Source of the DNA: Gemmatimonadaceae bacterium
Lineage (GTDB): Bacteria; Gemmatimonadota; Gemmatimonadetes; Gemmatimonadales; Gemmatimonadaceae
Reading direction: 5' to 3'
DNA: 64,000 bases
Assembly (NCBI GenBank): GCA_022843265.1
Contig: JALHNZ010000007.1
Location: 1 to 64,000 of the forward strand
The position numbers and the translations under genes are program-made. Each line of letters opens with the position of its first letter. Position 1 is the first letter of the stretch. Under the pieces are notes generated by a model, which was given only the letters and a program-made list of their open reading frames with translations, was not told where the DNA came from and did not search any database. This document shows positions 24,260-32,962 of this stretch, piece by piece.

Positions 24260-25858
24260 ATGCTTTCGGCTGGCATCGGAATTCTCGCAGCACTGGTCTT
24301 TGTACTTGGTCTGATCGCACTTACCGTGTGGGCCCTGAAGCGCGTGGGCGGTGGTGCACTGTCGGGACGTGCACGACTGCAGGTGGAGATTGTGCAGCGA
24401 CTCCCGCTCGGCCCCAAGTCAGGATTGGCCGTGGTGCGTGTGGGAGAGAAAGTGCTGGCGGTGTCGGTTGGGGATGGCGGAGTACATACACTCTTTGAAG
24501 TCGACGAAGCCGATCGGCAGCGCATCATCGCCGGTAGCGAGATGCCAACGCCAATGGTCTCGAGCGCCACAGCGCACGCAGCGTTCACCAAGTCGTTGAC
24601 GAATGCATTCACCGCGCCGCTGCAACGCGCGTTGGTCGCGCGGCGTGGTGCCAATGCGACTGCTGCAACAGTTGCACCGTCGTTTGATCGTGCGCTGTCG
24701 CAGGCTACGCAGCACGGGGTGTTCGCACCGCAAGCGGCGGTCAGCGCGCCCGAACCAACGACGCCATCGCCAGTCGTTGTCTCGGCGACGCCGCGCGCGC
24801 CGCACCGTGATCTGCACAGCGTACTGTCCATGACACTCGCACCGTCTACGCGGCTGCTCTCAATCGCTGCGTTCGCGGTGCTCTCGCAGTTCACGTCGCC
24901 GTTATCCTCTGGCGCGCAGGCGCAGCCAGCCGCGGGTGCGGCGCCAGCGCCAGCCGTGCTAGCGCCAACGGTGTCAGCACCCACGGTGCAACCACCAGTC
25001 GTTCGCCCGACGCCGAACACGCCGTCAGCACCCACCGTGCAGCCACCAGTCGTTCGCCCGACGCCGAACACGCCGCCGGCCGCTACGGTTGCTCCGGTCG
25101 GCAACACGCGCCCAGCTGACGCGACCGTCGCCGAGCCCGATCCGACCCAGCCGGCCGCCGTAGCTGACGCCGTTTCCGGCCTGGTGCCCCAGCTCGACCT
25201 TCGTGTCGGAAGCGGCCCAGATGGCGGACTGCGCTTGAACGGTACCGTTGGTGTCGTGTTAATGATGGGTCTCATGACGCTCGTTCCAACGTTGCTGCTC
25301 ATGATGACCGGGTTCACCCGCATTCTGATCGTACTGCATTTCCTGAAGCAGGCGATGGGCACACAGAGCGCGCCACCCGCCCACCTGGTCGCGGCGCTGG
25401 CGCTTTTGCTCACCGGGTTTGTCATGGCGCCCACGATTTCAGAGGCCAACCGCACCGCGATCAGCCCGTGGCTCGAAGGGCGTATGGAGCAGACGGAGAT
25501 GCTCAAGACAGGCGTGGTCCCGTTTCGCGAGTTCATGCTGCGGCAAACCAACGAAAAGGACCTGCGCACCTTCGTAGAGATGAGCCGCATCGAGCAGCCG
25601 GAAACGCCGGATGATGTGCCGCTTCACGTGCTCATGTCCGCGTTCGTGGCGAGCGAGCTGCGCACGGCATTCCAGATCGGATTCGCGATCTATCTGCCGT
25701 TCATCATTATCGACGCGGTCGTCGCGTCTGTTCTGATGGCGATGGGCATGTTCATGCTGCCTCCGGCCATGATCTCCCTACCGTTCAAACTCTTGTTGTT
25801 CGTGCTGGTGGACGGCTGGAGCCTCACCATGCAGAGCCTGATTCAGAGCTTCAAATAG
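24260..25858 (+). CDS. fliP: FliO-FliP fusion, flagellar export gate assembly and pore protein
   Basis: 532 residues in one frame. Residues 1-95 are FliO: a membrane segment (5-27) then VEIVQRLPLGPKSGLAVVRVGEKVLAVSV. A linker (100-185) leads to a second hydrophobic signal-like segment (191-220, MTLAPSTRLLSIAAFAVLSQ...AQAQ) and a Pro-rich linker with two 17-residue repeats (239-272). Residues about 310-532 are FliP: VLMMGLMTLVPTLLLMMTGFTRILIVL, HVLMSAFVASELRTAFQIGF and the C-terminal helices. FliP with FliQ and FliR makes the export pore; FliO helps FliP assemble. An internal ATG at 24830 could make separate FliP, but no ribosome site precedes it. Confidence 0.9.
   Translation: MLSAGIGILAALVFVLGLIALTVWALKRVGGGALSGRARLQVEIVQRLPLGPKSGLAVVRVGEKVLAVSVGDGGVHTLFEVDEADRQRIIAGSEMPTPMVSSATAHAAFTKSLTNAFTAPLQRALVARRGANATAATVAPSFDRALSQATQHGVFAPQAAVSAPEPTTPSPVVVSATPRAPHRDLHSVLSMTLAPSTRLLSIAAFAVLSQFTSPLSSGAQAQPAAGAAPAPAVLAPTVSAPTVQPPVVRPTPNTPSAPTVQPPVVRPTPNTPPAATVAPVGNTRPADATVAEPDPTQPAAVADAVSGLVPQLDLRVGSGPDGGLRLNGTVGVVLMMGLMTLVPTLLLMMTGFTRILIVLHFLKQAMGTQSAPPAHLVAALALLLTGFVMAPTISEANRTAISPWLEGRMEQTEMLKTGVVPFREFMLRQTNEKDLRTFVEMSRIEQPETPDDVPLHVLMSAFVASELRTAFQIGFAIYLPFIIIDAVVASVLMAMGMFMLPPAMISLPFKLLLFVLVDGWSLTMQSLIQSFK
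24974..25075 (+). repeat. 51-bp tandem duplication in the FliO-FliP linker
   Basis: Two nearly identical 51-base copies (24974-25024 and 25025-25075) encode the 17-residue unit APTVQPPVVRPTPNTPS twice. The repeat is in frame and lies after the signal-like segment, so it lengthens a flexible Pro-rich region ahead of the mature FliP part. Confidence 0.9.
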
Positions 25859-25903
25859 CGGCTGGACACACGCCGACGCGGAAATCAGCGGACACACATC
25901 AAT

Positions 25904-25932
25904 GCCGCGACCATCTCAGGTCGCGGCTTTTT
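25904..25932 (+). terminator. Intrinsic terminator after fliOP
   Basis: Perfect 9-bp stem GCCGCGACC / GGTCGCGGC with a 6-base loop, followed directly by TTTTT. It lies 46 bases after the fliP stop and closes the fliL-fliOP block. Confidence 0.92.
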
Positions 25933-26123
25933 GTGATTCTGGACCGCTGATTGTGTGATCGGCATCTCCTTCCTAGTGGCGAAGGACCTCTCGGTGTCGG
26001 CTGAGCAATAGGGAAGAAAGTGCCGGGCTGCTCGCATCGCAGAAACTCGCCTCCGGACACTTTAAATCCCCTAAACGTATAAAGAACAACGCTTTCCATT
26101 ATTGCGAACAGAAGATACTGATC
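25933..26123. other. Intergenic region between fliOP and fliQ
   Basis: No gene seen. After the terminator the sequence becomes AT-richer, with CACTTTAAATCCCCTAAACG at about 26057-26076 some 50-70 bp ahead of the sigma-54 core, a possible activator or bending site. Small frames across it on either strand have no credible family features. Confidence 0.5.
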
Positions 26124-26141
26124 GTGGTACGACTCCTGCTT
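26124..26141 (+). promoter_or_regulatory. Sigma-54 promoter, fliQ block
   Basis: TGGTAC-N5-CTGCT with GG at 26126-26127 and GC at 26138-26139, exact GG-N10-GC spacing, followed by TTC. The expected start point is near 26150, about 57 bases before the fliQ ATG. Confidence 0.72.
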
Positions 26142-26206
26142 TCTGTTGTGGTCGAGGCGGACGCGCTCCGTCGTCGCAAGACCATCATTGACCACCAGAT
26201 CTCCGC

Positions 26207-26476
26207 ATGTCGCACCAGTTCGTTATCGACCTCTCGCGCGAAGCGATCCTTACCGCGTTGATGATCGCGGCCCCGATGCTCATCCTCGCGATGGGAATTG
26301 GATTGCTGGTCAGCGTGGTGCAGTCGGTGACTCAAATCCAGGAGCAGACGCTTTCCTTCGTGCCCAAGCTTGTGGGCGTCGGAGCCGCGTTCATCATTGG
26401 CCTGCCCTGGCTGATGCAGATCCTGATCAAGTACACCAAGTCACTCATCCAGGGAATTCCTGGGATGGTGGCGTGA
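26207..26476 (+). CDS. fliQ: Flagellar export gate protein FliQ
   Basis: 89 residues, two membrane hairpin segments (about 15-40 and 50-75), with the FliQ pattern LMIAAPMLILAMGIGLLVSVVQSVTQIQEQTL and VGVGAAFIIGLPWLM. FliQ forms part of the helical FliP5Q4R1 export pore. Its stop overlaps the GTG start of fliR. Confidence 0.96.
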   Translation: MSHQFVIDLSREAILTALMIAAPMLILAMGIGLLVSVVQSVTQIQEQTLSFVPKLVGVGAAFIIGLPWLMQILIKYTKSLIQGIPGMVA

Positions 26477-27267
26477 GCGGTTTTCCTGACCTGTTCGCTC
26501 CGGGCACCGCGTCAGCACTCGTGCTGGTCGCGCTGCGTGTGGGCGGACTGTTGCTCGTGGCTCCACTCTGGTCGGCCAAGACGGTGCCGATGCGGTTGCG
26601 CACCGCGTGTCTGGTGCTGTTCGCGGTGGTCCTGCTTCCCAGCGCCATTGCCAGCGCGCCGGCCGGTGCGATTGCGATCACGCCGGCCGCCTTCATTGGT
26701 GAAACGCTGATCGGCTTCGCGATTGGTTTTGCGGGCGCGATCATCATTGCTGGCGCTGAAGCGGCTGGTGACATGATGGCCATTTCGATTGGGCTCTCCG
26801 GCGCCGCCATCTTCAATCCCACGCAGGGTGGGCAGACGATGGTGCTCGGACAGTTCATGCAGTTGCTCGCACTCACGCTGCTGCTCACCGCGGGTGGGCA
26901 CGTCATGATGATCGACGCGCTCGCCGACACGTTCGCCGTGCTTCCACTGGGCGCTCCGATCAACCTGGCGGAAGGTGCGCAAGCGCTCGCCGCCACGGGT
27001 TCGTGGATCTTTGCCGCCGCGCTTCGATTCTCTGCGCCAGTGCTCGGCGCCATCATGCTCGCCAATGTGTCACTGGGTGTGCTGAGCCGAGCCGCACCGC
27101 AGCTGAACATTTTCAGCGTCGCATTTCCGTTGCAGATCGGCATTGGTTTGCTCACGCTCGCCCTCACGCTGTCCGTGATCGGCGGTGCGCTCGCGCAATG
27201 GCCTACAGAGTTTGGCCGCTCGCTTGAGAGCACGATGGGCGCGTTTGCGCTGCCGGGAGGTCGCTGA
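26473..27267 (+). CDS. fliR: Flagellar export gate protein FliR
   Basis: 264 residues from a GTG start at 26473, which overlaps the fliQ stop (GTGA). Several membrane segments, with LVLVALRVGGLLLVAPLWSAKTVPMRLR, IGETLIGFAIGFAGAIIIAGAEAAGDMM and the C-terminal FPLQIGIGLLTLALTL. A longer frame from 26146 runs across fliQ in another frame and is rejected. FliR is the single-copy subunit of the export pore. Confidence 0.94.
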   Translation: MSGFPDLFAPGTASALVLVALRVGGLLLVAPLWSAKTVPMRLRTACLVLFAVVLLPSAIASAPAGAIAITPAAFIGETLIGFAIGFAGAIIIAGAEAAGDMMAISIGLSGAAIFNPTQGGQTMVLGQFMQLLALTLLLTAGGHVMMIDALADTFAVLPLGAPINLAEGAQALAATGSWIFAAALRFSAPVLGAIMLANVSLGVLSRAAPQLNIFSVAFPLQIGIGLLTLALTLSVIGGALAQWPTEFGRSLESTMGAFALPGGR

Positions 27268-27269
27268 GT

Positions 27270-28367
27270 ATGGCGAAGGAAGGACAGGGCGGCGAAAAGA
27301 CCGAAGACGCCACCGACAAGAAAAAAGAAGACGCGCGCATGGAAGGCCAAATTGCGAAGAGCCCCGAGTTCATGACCGCGGCGTTTCTGCTGTCGATGGG
27401 GCTCACGCTCACCGTCGCGGGTCCGCCGCTCTGGCGTTTCCTGCTTGATGCCATGGGTCAGAGCCTGATGTACTCGGGCGATTTGGGCCGCCTGGACGGC
27501 AATCCGATCCGGAGCCTTCAGGGCATGGGGTGGCGCACGCTTGCCGCCATGGCGGGTGTCCTGGCCGCCAGCATGGCCGTGGCCATTGGTGTGAATGGCG
27601 CTCAGGTCGGCGCCCTGCTCACCACCAAAACACTCGCGCCAAAGTTCTCGCGCATCAATCCGATCAGCGGATTCAAGAAGATATTTTCGGCGCGCTCCGT
27701 GGTGGAGCTCGTCAAGTCGCTCCTGAAAATGGGCATCGTCGCGCTGGTCGTCTGGATGACCATGCGCCGCGCATTACCGGCGCTCGAAACGCTGCCGATG
27801 CTCGAGCCCACCGCGCTCATGAACACAGTCGGCGAATACACACTCAAACTGCTGCGCAACGCCGGCATGATGTTTCTGGTGCTCGCGCTCATCGATTTTG
27901 GCTATCAGCGCTGGCAGAACGCCGAAGACATGAAAATGTCCAAGCAGGAAGTCAAAGACGAAAGCAAGAGCGCGGAAGGTGACGGTAACATCAAGGCGCG
28001 TCGTCGCGCGATCGCACGCGAGCGTATTCGTCGACAGATGTTCACGGACGTCAAGTCGGCCGATGTCGTGATTGTGAATCCAACGCACATCGCGATTGCA
28101 CTCAAATACGACACCGATCTCGCGCCCGCACCCTTTGTGCTCGCTATCGGGCAGCGCAAGATCGCTGAAAAGATCAAGGCACTCGCATTCGCCTCGGGTG
28201 TGCCGGTGATCGAGAACAAACCGTTGGCACGCGCACTGATCAAAGTGGCGCGGGTCGGATCCATGATTCCGGTCGACTTCTATCTCGCGGTGGCTGAAGT
28301 GCTCGCCTTCGTGATGCGTCAGAAACAACGCCACGGCAATGCCTGGCGCGGCACTGCGGCGGCCTGA
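27270..28367 (+). CDS. flhB: Flagellar export switch protein FlhB
   Basis: 365 residues: N-terminal GEKTEDATDKKKEDARMEGQI, four membrane segments up to about residue 210, and a cytoplasmic domain with the self-cleavage motif NPTH starting at N270 in VIVNPTHIAIALKYD. FlhB works with FliK to switch export from hook to filament subunits. The intact NPTH motif suggests a normal FlhB side of the FliK switch despite the unusual FliK here. Confidence 0.97.
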   Translation: MAKEGQGGEKTEDATDKKKEDARMEGQIAKSPEFMTAAFLLSMGLTLTVAGPPLWRFLLDAMGQSLMYSGDLGRLDGNPIRSLQGMGWRTLAAMAGVLAASMAVAIGVNGAQVGALLTTKTLAPKFSRINPISGFKKIFSARSVVELVKSLLKMGIVALVVWMTMRRALPALETLPMLEPTALMNTVGEYTLKLLRNAGMMFLVLALIDFGYQRWQNAEDMKMSKQEVKDESKSAEGDGNIKARRRAIARERIRRQMFTDVKSADVVIVNPTHIAIALKYDTDLAPAPFVLAIGQRKIAEKIKALAFASGVPVIENKPLARALIKVARVGSMIPVDFYLAVAEVLAFVMRQKQRHGNAWRGTAAA

Positions 28368-28369
28368 TC

Positions 28370-30457
28370 ATGGCCAGCGCTGCAATCCCGATTCCAATGG
28401 AAGCTGGCGGACGGAAGATCGCCGAAATCGGCCTGGCAATGGCCGTGGTGTTCATCCTCGCGCTCATTGTGATCCCGCTACCGCCCGTGTTGCTCGATCT
28501 GTGCCTCGCGGCCAGCATCGGACTATCGCTGACGGTGCTGCTCGTTTCGCTCTACAACACCAATCCGCTCGACTTCAGCTCCTTCCCGTCGCTGATCCTG
28601 CTCCTGACGCTTTTCCGCATTGGACTGAACGTGTCGAGCACACGACTGATTCTCTCCAAGGGTGAAGCTGGCGAAGTGATTGAAGCATTTGGCGCGTTTG
28701 TCATCGGTGGTAACTACGCCGTTGGTATCGTGATCTTTTTGCTGCTCATTGGCATCAACTTCATCGTCATCACCAAAGGTGCTGGACGTATCGCGGAAGT
28801 TGCTGCGCGCTTTACGCTCGATGCCATGCCCGGCAAGCAGATGGCGATCGATGCGGATCTCAGCGCTGGCCTGATCGACGAAAAGGAAGCGCGGCGGCGG
28901 CGCGATGACATTTCGCGCACGGCCGACTTCTACGGCGCGATGGACGGCGCGTCCAAGTACGTCAAAGGCGACGCGATTCTTGGCATTCTGGTCGTCGTGG
29001 TCAACGTGCTCGGCGGCATCTTCATTGGTGTGGTGCAGCGTGACATGGACTTCGCAACGGCGGCGTCCACCTACACGATTCTCACCGTTGGTGACGGTCT
29101 CGTTTCGCAGATTCCAGCACTGATTATCTCCACGGCTGCCGGTATCATGGTGACCGCGGCAACGGGCACCGATCGTATTGGCGTTGTCCTCAGCAATCAG
29201 CTCAGCGCACATCCGCGTGCGCTCTGGATAACAAGCGGACTGCTGGCATCGTTTGCACTCGTGCCGGGACTACCCATCCTGCCGTTCATTGCCCTGGCTG
29301 GCGGTACCGCGTTGCTGGCACGAGCGAGCAGCAAGCAGGAACTGCGCCGGGAAGAACTGGCGCTGCTCGGCCCCGTGCCGGAGCCGGAAGAGCCGCAGGA
29401 GACCGATCCGATGCGCGATCTGTTGCAGATCGATCCGATCGAACTCGAAGTGGGTTACGCGCTGATTCCGCTGGTCGACGAAGGTCAGGGCGGCGATTTG
29501 CTCGAACGCATTTCGCTCCTGCGTAAACAAGCCGCGCTTGAACTCGGCATTCTTGTACCGCCCATTCGTATTCGCGATGACATTCGCCTGCCAGCGAACG
29601 AGTATCTCATCAAGCTGCGCGGTTCGGAAGTCGCGCGCGGTGAAGTGTTGCCGCGTTTCCTGATGGCGCTCGACACGGGCGGCGTGGTTGGTGACATCGA
29701 CGGCATGGAAACGGTCGATCCGTCGTTTGGTATGCCCGCGCGCTGGATTGCATCGCCGCGTCGTACTGAAGCCGAGGCACTTGGCTTTGTGGTTGTCGAG
29801 CCGACCACAGTAGTCGCCACGCACCTTATGGAGACGCTCAAGTCGAACGCCGCCGAGTTGCTGGGCCGTCAGGAAGTGCAAGGCATGATCGAGACGCTCA
29901 AGAAGTCACATCCGGCGCTCGTTGACGAAATCGTGCCGAACAAGATCTCACTCAGCACGTTGCACCGTGTGTTGCAGCGGCTGCTGCGCGAGCGGGTACC
30001 GATTCGCGATCTGGTCACGATCCTTGAAGCGATTGGTGATGGTGCGGAGTCCACCAAGGATCCGGAAGCACTCACCGAAGCGGCCCGTCGTGCACTCACC
30101 AATGTGATTGCCCGCATGTTCGCGGACGCGTCAGGCACGGTACGTGGTGTGACGATTGGTCCGAAGCTCGAATCGGCGCTCACTGGATTGTTCTCGCCGA
30201 GAGTTGCGGCGCAGGGTGTGCCGCTGCTCACGCCGGATTCGCTGGCGACGCTGCTGCGCGCCCTCAACCAGATGGCCACCACGCACGCCGTCGATGGTCG
30301 TCCGCTACCGCTCATTACACCGCCTTCGCTTCGCATTGGTGTGCGTCGACTGATTGAGCCTGTCTTGCCGTCGCTGCCTGTGGTGTCGCTGGGTGAACTC
30401 CCGGCCACAATCACACTGCACAGCGTCGCAACCTGGGAAATGACACATGCAACTTGA
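28370..30457 (+). CDS. flhA: Flagellar export gate protein FlhA
   Basis: 695 residues: eight membrane segments (about 15-320), the conserved cytoplasmic loop around GRIAEVAARFTLDAMPGKQMAIDADLSAGLI, and the large cytoplasmic domain (about 350-690) that binds substrate-chaperone complexes and forms the nonameric ring. It overlaps flhF by 11 bases. Confidence 0.97.
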   Translation: MASAAIPIPMEAGGRKIAEIGLAMAVVFILALIVIPLPPVLLDLCLAASIGLSLTVLLVSLYNTNPLDFSSFPSLILLLTLFRIGLNVSSTRLILSKGEAGEVIEAFGAFVIGGNYAVGIVIFLLLIGINFIVITKGAGRIAEVAARFTLDAMPGKQMAIDADLSAGLIDEKEARRRRDDISRTADFYGAMDGASKYVKGDAILGILVVVVNVLGGIFIGVVQRDMDFATAASTYTILTVGDGLVSQIPALIISTAAGIMVTAATGTDRIGVVLSNQLSAHPRALWITSGLLASFALVPGLPILPFIALAGGTALLARASSKQELRREELALLGPVPEPEEPQETDPMRDLLQIDPIELEVGYALIPLVDEGQGGDLLERISLLRKQAALELGILVPPIRIRDDIRLPANEYLIKLRGSEVARGEVLPRFLMALDTGGVVGDIDGMETVDPSFGMPARWIASPRRTEAEALGFVVVEPTTVVATHLMETLKSNAAELLGRQEVQGMIETLKKSHPALVDEIVPNKISLSTLHRVLQRLLRERVPIRDLVTILEAIGDGAESTKDPEALTEAARRALTNVIARMFADASGTVRGVTIGPKLESALTGLFSPRVAAQGVPLLTPDSLATLLRALNQMATTHAVDGRPLPLITPPSLRIGVRRLIEPVLPSLPVVSLGELPATITLHSVATWEMTHAT

Positions 30458-31289
30458 GTGCTTTCGTGGTGCGGACTTCAGCCAGGTGTCGGCGCGCGCG
30501 CGCAAGGCGCTGGGCGAAGACGCCATGATTCTACATACGCGCACTGTGCGTGATGACGGCGTGCCGCGTGTTGAAGTGCTCGCCGCAACAACCGACACGC
30601 TTGAACACGTGCGCGAGCGTTTGCAGGCAACCGCACTGCCCACGCCCCTGCGTCGTGCGTCGGGTCGCCCCTACGTGATTGCGCTGGTTGGTCCAACTGG
30701 CGCCGGCAAGACCACAACGGCCGCCAAACTCGCGGTCCGTCCGGGAACGTTCGGTATTGGTCGCCCGGGGCTGCTCACCATCGACACGTATCGCGTGGGT
30801 GGCATGGACCAGTTGGCGACCTACGCTGAACTTGCGAATGTCCCGTTTGATGTGGTGTACGACGCGAGCGAAATCGGTGATGCATTTTCTCGGCTGCGTG
30901 ACTGCGACGTCATCATTGTCGATACACCAGGCCGTTCACCAAACGCTGCGGACGTCACCGACCGTTGGCGCACACTGCTCGACGCGCTCAAGCCCGACGA
31001 AGTGCATCTCGTCCTGCCGGCGACCATTCGTGGCGATCTGGCGTTGGCTGCGGAACGTGCGTACCGCACCAGCAGCTCGCATGTGGGTGCCACGCACGTC
31101 ATGCTGTCCAAGCTCGACGAAGTGCCGGGTGAGCGTGGTGTAACGGATCTGGCACTCTCGTTGGCATTGCCCACGCGCTGGATCACGGACGGTCAGGACG
31201 TTCCAGCCGATCTCGCGCCCGCGGTGCCGCGTTTGTTGCGCTCCCTCGGTCTCGGCGTTGACGCCGACGACGCCTGGACCGCCGCCTGA
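30447..31289 (+). CDS. flhF: SRP-type GTPase FlhF, flagellar placement
   Basis: 280 residues. A short B domain (1-70, including AREVKALGEDAMIL-like ARKALGEDAMILHTRTV), then the NG GTPase domain: G1 VGPTGAGKTTT (K88), G2/G3 region LLTIDTYRVGGMDQLATYAE and VIIVDTPGRSP, and a G4-type LSKLDE. It is shorter than the 350-450 residues usual for FlhF because the B domain is reduced. FlhF recruits early flagellar parts, typically to a cell pole. It overlaps flhG by one base. Confidence 0.93.
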   Translation: MQLECFRGADFSQVSARARKALGEDAMILHTRTVRDDGVPRVEVLAATTDTLEHVRERLQATALPTPLRRASGRPYVIALVGPTGAGKTTTAAKLAVRPGTFGIGRPGLLTIDTYRVGGMDQLATYAELANVPFDVVYDASEIGDAFSRLRDCDVIIVDTPGRSPNAADVTDRWRTLLDALKPDEVHLVLPATIRGDLALAAERAYRTSSSHVGATHVMLSKLDEVPGERGVTDLALSLALPTRWITDGQDVPADLAPAVPRLLRSLGLGVDADDAWTAA

Positions 31290-32170
31290 TGTCCGCCCTG
31301 CTCTCGACTCCTGTGCGCGGTTCGCAACTCGACGGACTCCGCAGTGCGCTTGCGGCACGTGGTGCCGTTGAGCCCTCGCGGCGTACGGACGGTGCGGGTC
31401 CAACGGTATTGGTGTGTGCAAGTGGACGTGGTGGCAGCGGCACGTCTCTCACGTCGGCGTTGCTGGCGCTCGCCGCGGCCGGTGATGGACATCGCACGCT
31501 GCTTGTTGACGGCGACGAACTCGTTGGCCCGCACGCCTTGCTGCTCGGTGTGTCGCCGCGCCTGCGCTGGCCTGCTCTGCTTGGTGGCAACACACAGGCC
31601 TCACAGTTGCCACTGCAAATTTCTGACACGCTGTCGTTCGTGGCTGGTGGTCGCGGCGACAGTGCCAGTGACGTGTCTCCACTCAGCACCGCTGAACGTC
31701 GCGCTTGTTTTGCACGCCTGCACACGCTGGCTGATAACTATGCCCTGATGGTGATTGACGCCGGTTCACGCCTTGATGCGGTGCTCGCGGCCATCGACGG
31801 CAGTCGCACGAATGTACGCCTCGTGGTTGTCACGGCCGGACAGGATCCCATTGCAATGGCGTCATCGTACGCACTGCTCAAGGCCGTACACGCCCGTCAG
31901 CCCCGCCTCGACATCGATGTGCTTGTGAACAGACTCGATGACAGTACCGCCTCTCGTGTCGCCGACACGCTCGCCCAGGGCGCAGAGCAGTTTCTCGGCC
32001 GCTCGCTCTCGTTTGCGGGAGCGTTGCCGAATGATTTCGCGCTTGATGCTGCGCTTCTCGCTGGCATGCCTTTTCTGGACGCCGTCACCGGATCTCCGGT
32101 CGCCGTCGCCGCTCACGATACCGTGCTTCGCATGGTTCCCGCTGTTTCCACTACTCGCTCCGGTGTTTGA
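31289..32170 (+). CDS. flhG: FlhG/FleN-like MinD-family protein with degenerate P-loop
   Basis: 293 residues. The MinD/ParA fold is recognisable: SGRGGSGTS at 45-53 in place of the deviant Walker A SGKGGVGKT, LLVDGDEL (Walker A' region) and LMVIDAGSRLDAV (Walker B). Both P-loop lysines are replaced (R47, T52), so ATP binding or hydrolysis may be lost. FlhG normally limits flagellar number with FlhF. Position between flhF and fliA supports the call; the altered P-loop is discussed in findings. Confidence 0.83.
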   Translation: MSALLSTPVRGSQLDGLRSALAARGAVEPSRRTDGAGPTVLVCASGRGGSGTSLTSALLALAAAGDGHRTLLVDGDELVGPHALLLGVSPRLRWPALLGGNTQASQLPLQISDTLSFVAGGRGDSASDVSPLSTAERRACFARLHTLADNYALMVIDAGSRLDAVLAAIDGSRTNVRLVVVTAGQDPIAMASSYALLKAVHARQPRLDIDVLVNRLDDSTASRVADTLAQGAEQFLGRSLSFAGALPNDFALDAALLAGMPFLDAVTGSPVAVAAHDTVLRMVPAVSTTRSGV

Positions 32171-32206
32171 ACCATGGCTGTCATCACGCCTCGAGGAACG
32201 TCCGTT

Positions 32207-32962
32207 ATGAATCACACACTCTGGGACGCCTTCAAGCAGGGCGATGAGCCCTCGCGCGCTCGCCTGCTGCAGGACCATCTCGGACTCGTGCATCATGTCG
32301 CGCGGCAGATGTCGCGCACGCTTGCCGTACGCGCCGACTTTGATGAGCTGGTGAGCGCGGGTACGATTGGACTCATGACGGCGCTTGATGGGTTTGAACC
32401 GGCTCGCGGACTTGCCTTCAGCACGTTTGCTGCACCGCGTATTCGCGGCGCGATTCTCGATGAACTGCGCAAACAGGATCATGTGCCGCGTTCGATCCGA
32501 CGCAAGACGCGTGAGATTGCCGCCGCGCGTGAAACGCTGATGCGCGTGCTTGGTCGCCTGCCGGATGATGAAGAGTTGTGTGAACACCTTGGGGTGGATC
32601 GCAACACGCTGTGGCGTTGGCAGGCCGATGTAGAGGGCGCCCACCACATTCCCCTTGATCGTGCACCAGGCGAGCGTGAAAGCCATGCGCCGGCGCCCAT
32701 CGAAATCCTCACGTCAAGTGAAGATTCGGAAGTGGAAGAAGCGATGAACCACGAAATGGAAGTGCACCACCTCAAGGACGCGATCCTGCGGCTCAAAGAG
32801 CAGGAGCGCATTGTGCTCTCGCTGTACTACTTCGAAGAGCTGAAGCTGCACGAAATCGCCAAGGTGCTCGAACTGACCGAATCGCGCGTATCACAGATTC
32901 GCAGCAAGGCCCTCGGAAAGCTGCGTACTGATCTGCAGCCGATCCGTGAGCGCATCGCATGA
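32207..32962 (+). CDS. fliA: Flagellar sigma factor FliA (sigma-28)
   Basis: 251 residues from the ATG at 32207 (an ATG at 32174 would add 11 residues). Sigma-70 regions 2 (VHHVARQMSRTLAVRADFDELVSAGTIGLMTALDGFEPARG...RIRGAILDELRKQDHVPRS), 3 and 4 (RIVLSLYYFEELKLHEIAKVLELTESRVSQIRSKAL) are all present and match the FliA/SigD subgroup. It would direct late flagellar genes, none of which are obvious here; no flgM anti-sigma gene is in the window. Confidence 0.95.
   Translation: MNHTLWDAFKQGDEPSRARLLQDHLGLVHHVARQMSRTLAVRADFDELVSAGTIGLMTALDGFEPARGLAFSTFAAPRIRGAILDELRKQDHVPRSIRRKTREIAAARETLMRVLGRLPDDEELCEHLGVDRNTLWRWQADVEGAHHIPLDRAPGERESHAPAPIEILTSSEDSEVEEAMNHEMEVHHLKDAILRLKEQERIVLSLYYFEELKLHEIAKVLELTESRVSQIRSKALGKLRTDLQPIRERIA

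Noticed and set aside
26146-26472. Long N-terminal extension of FliR across fliQ
   Set aside because: This region codes for FliQ in another frame, and FliR has a good GTG overlapping the fliQ stop.
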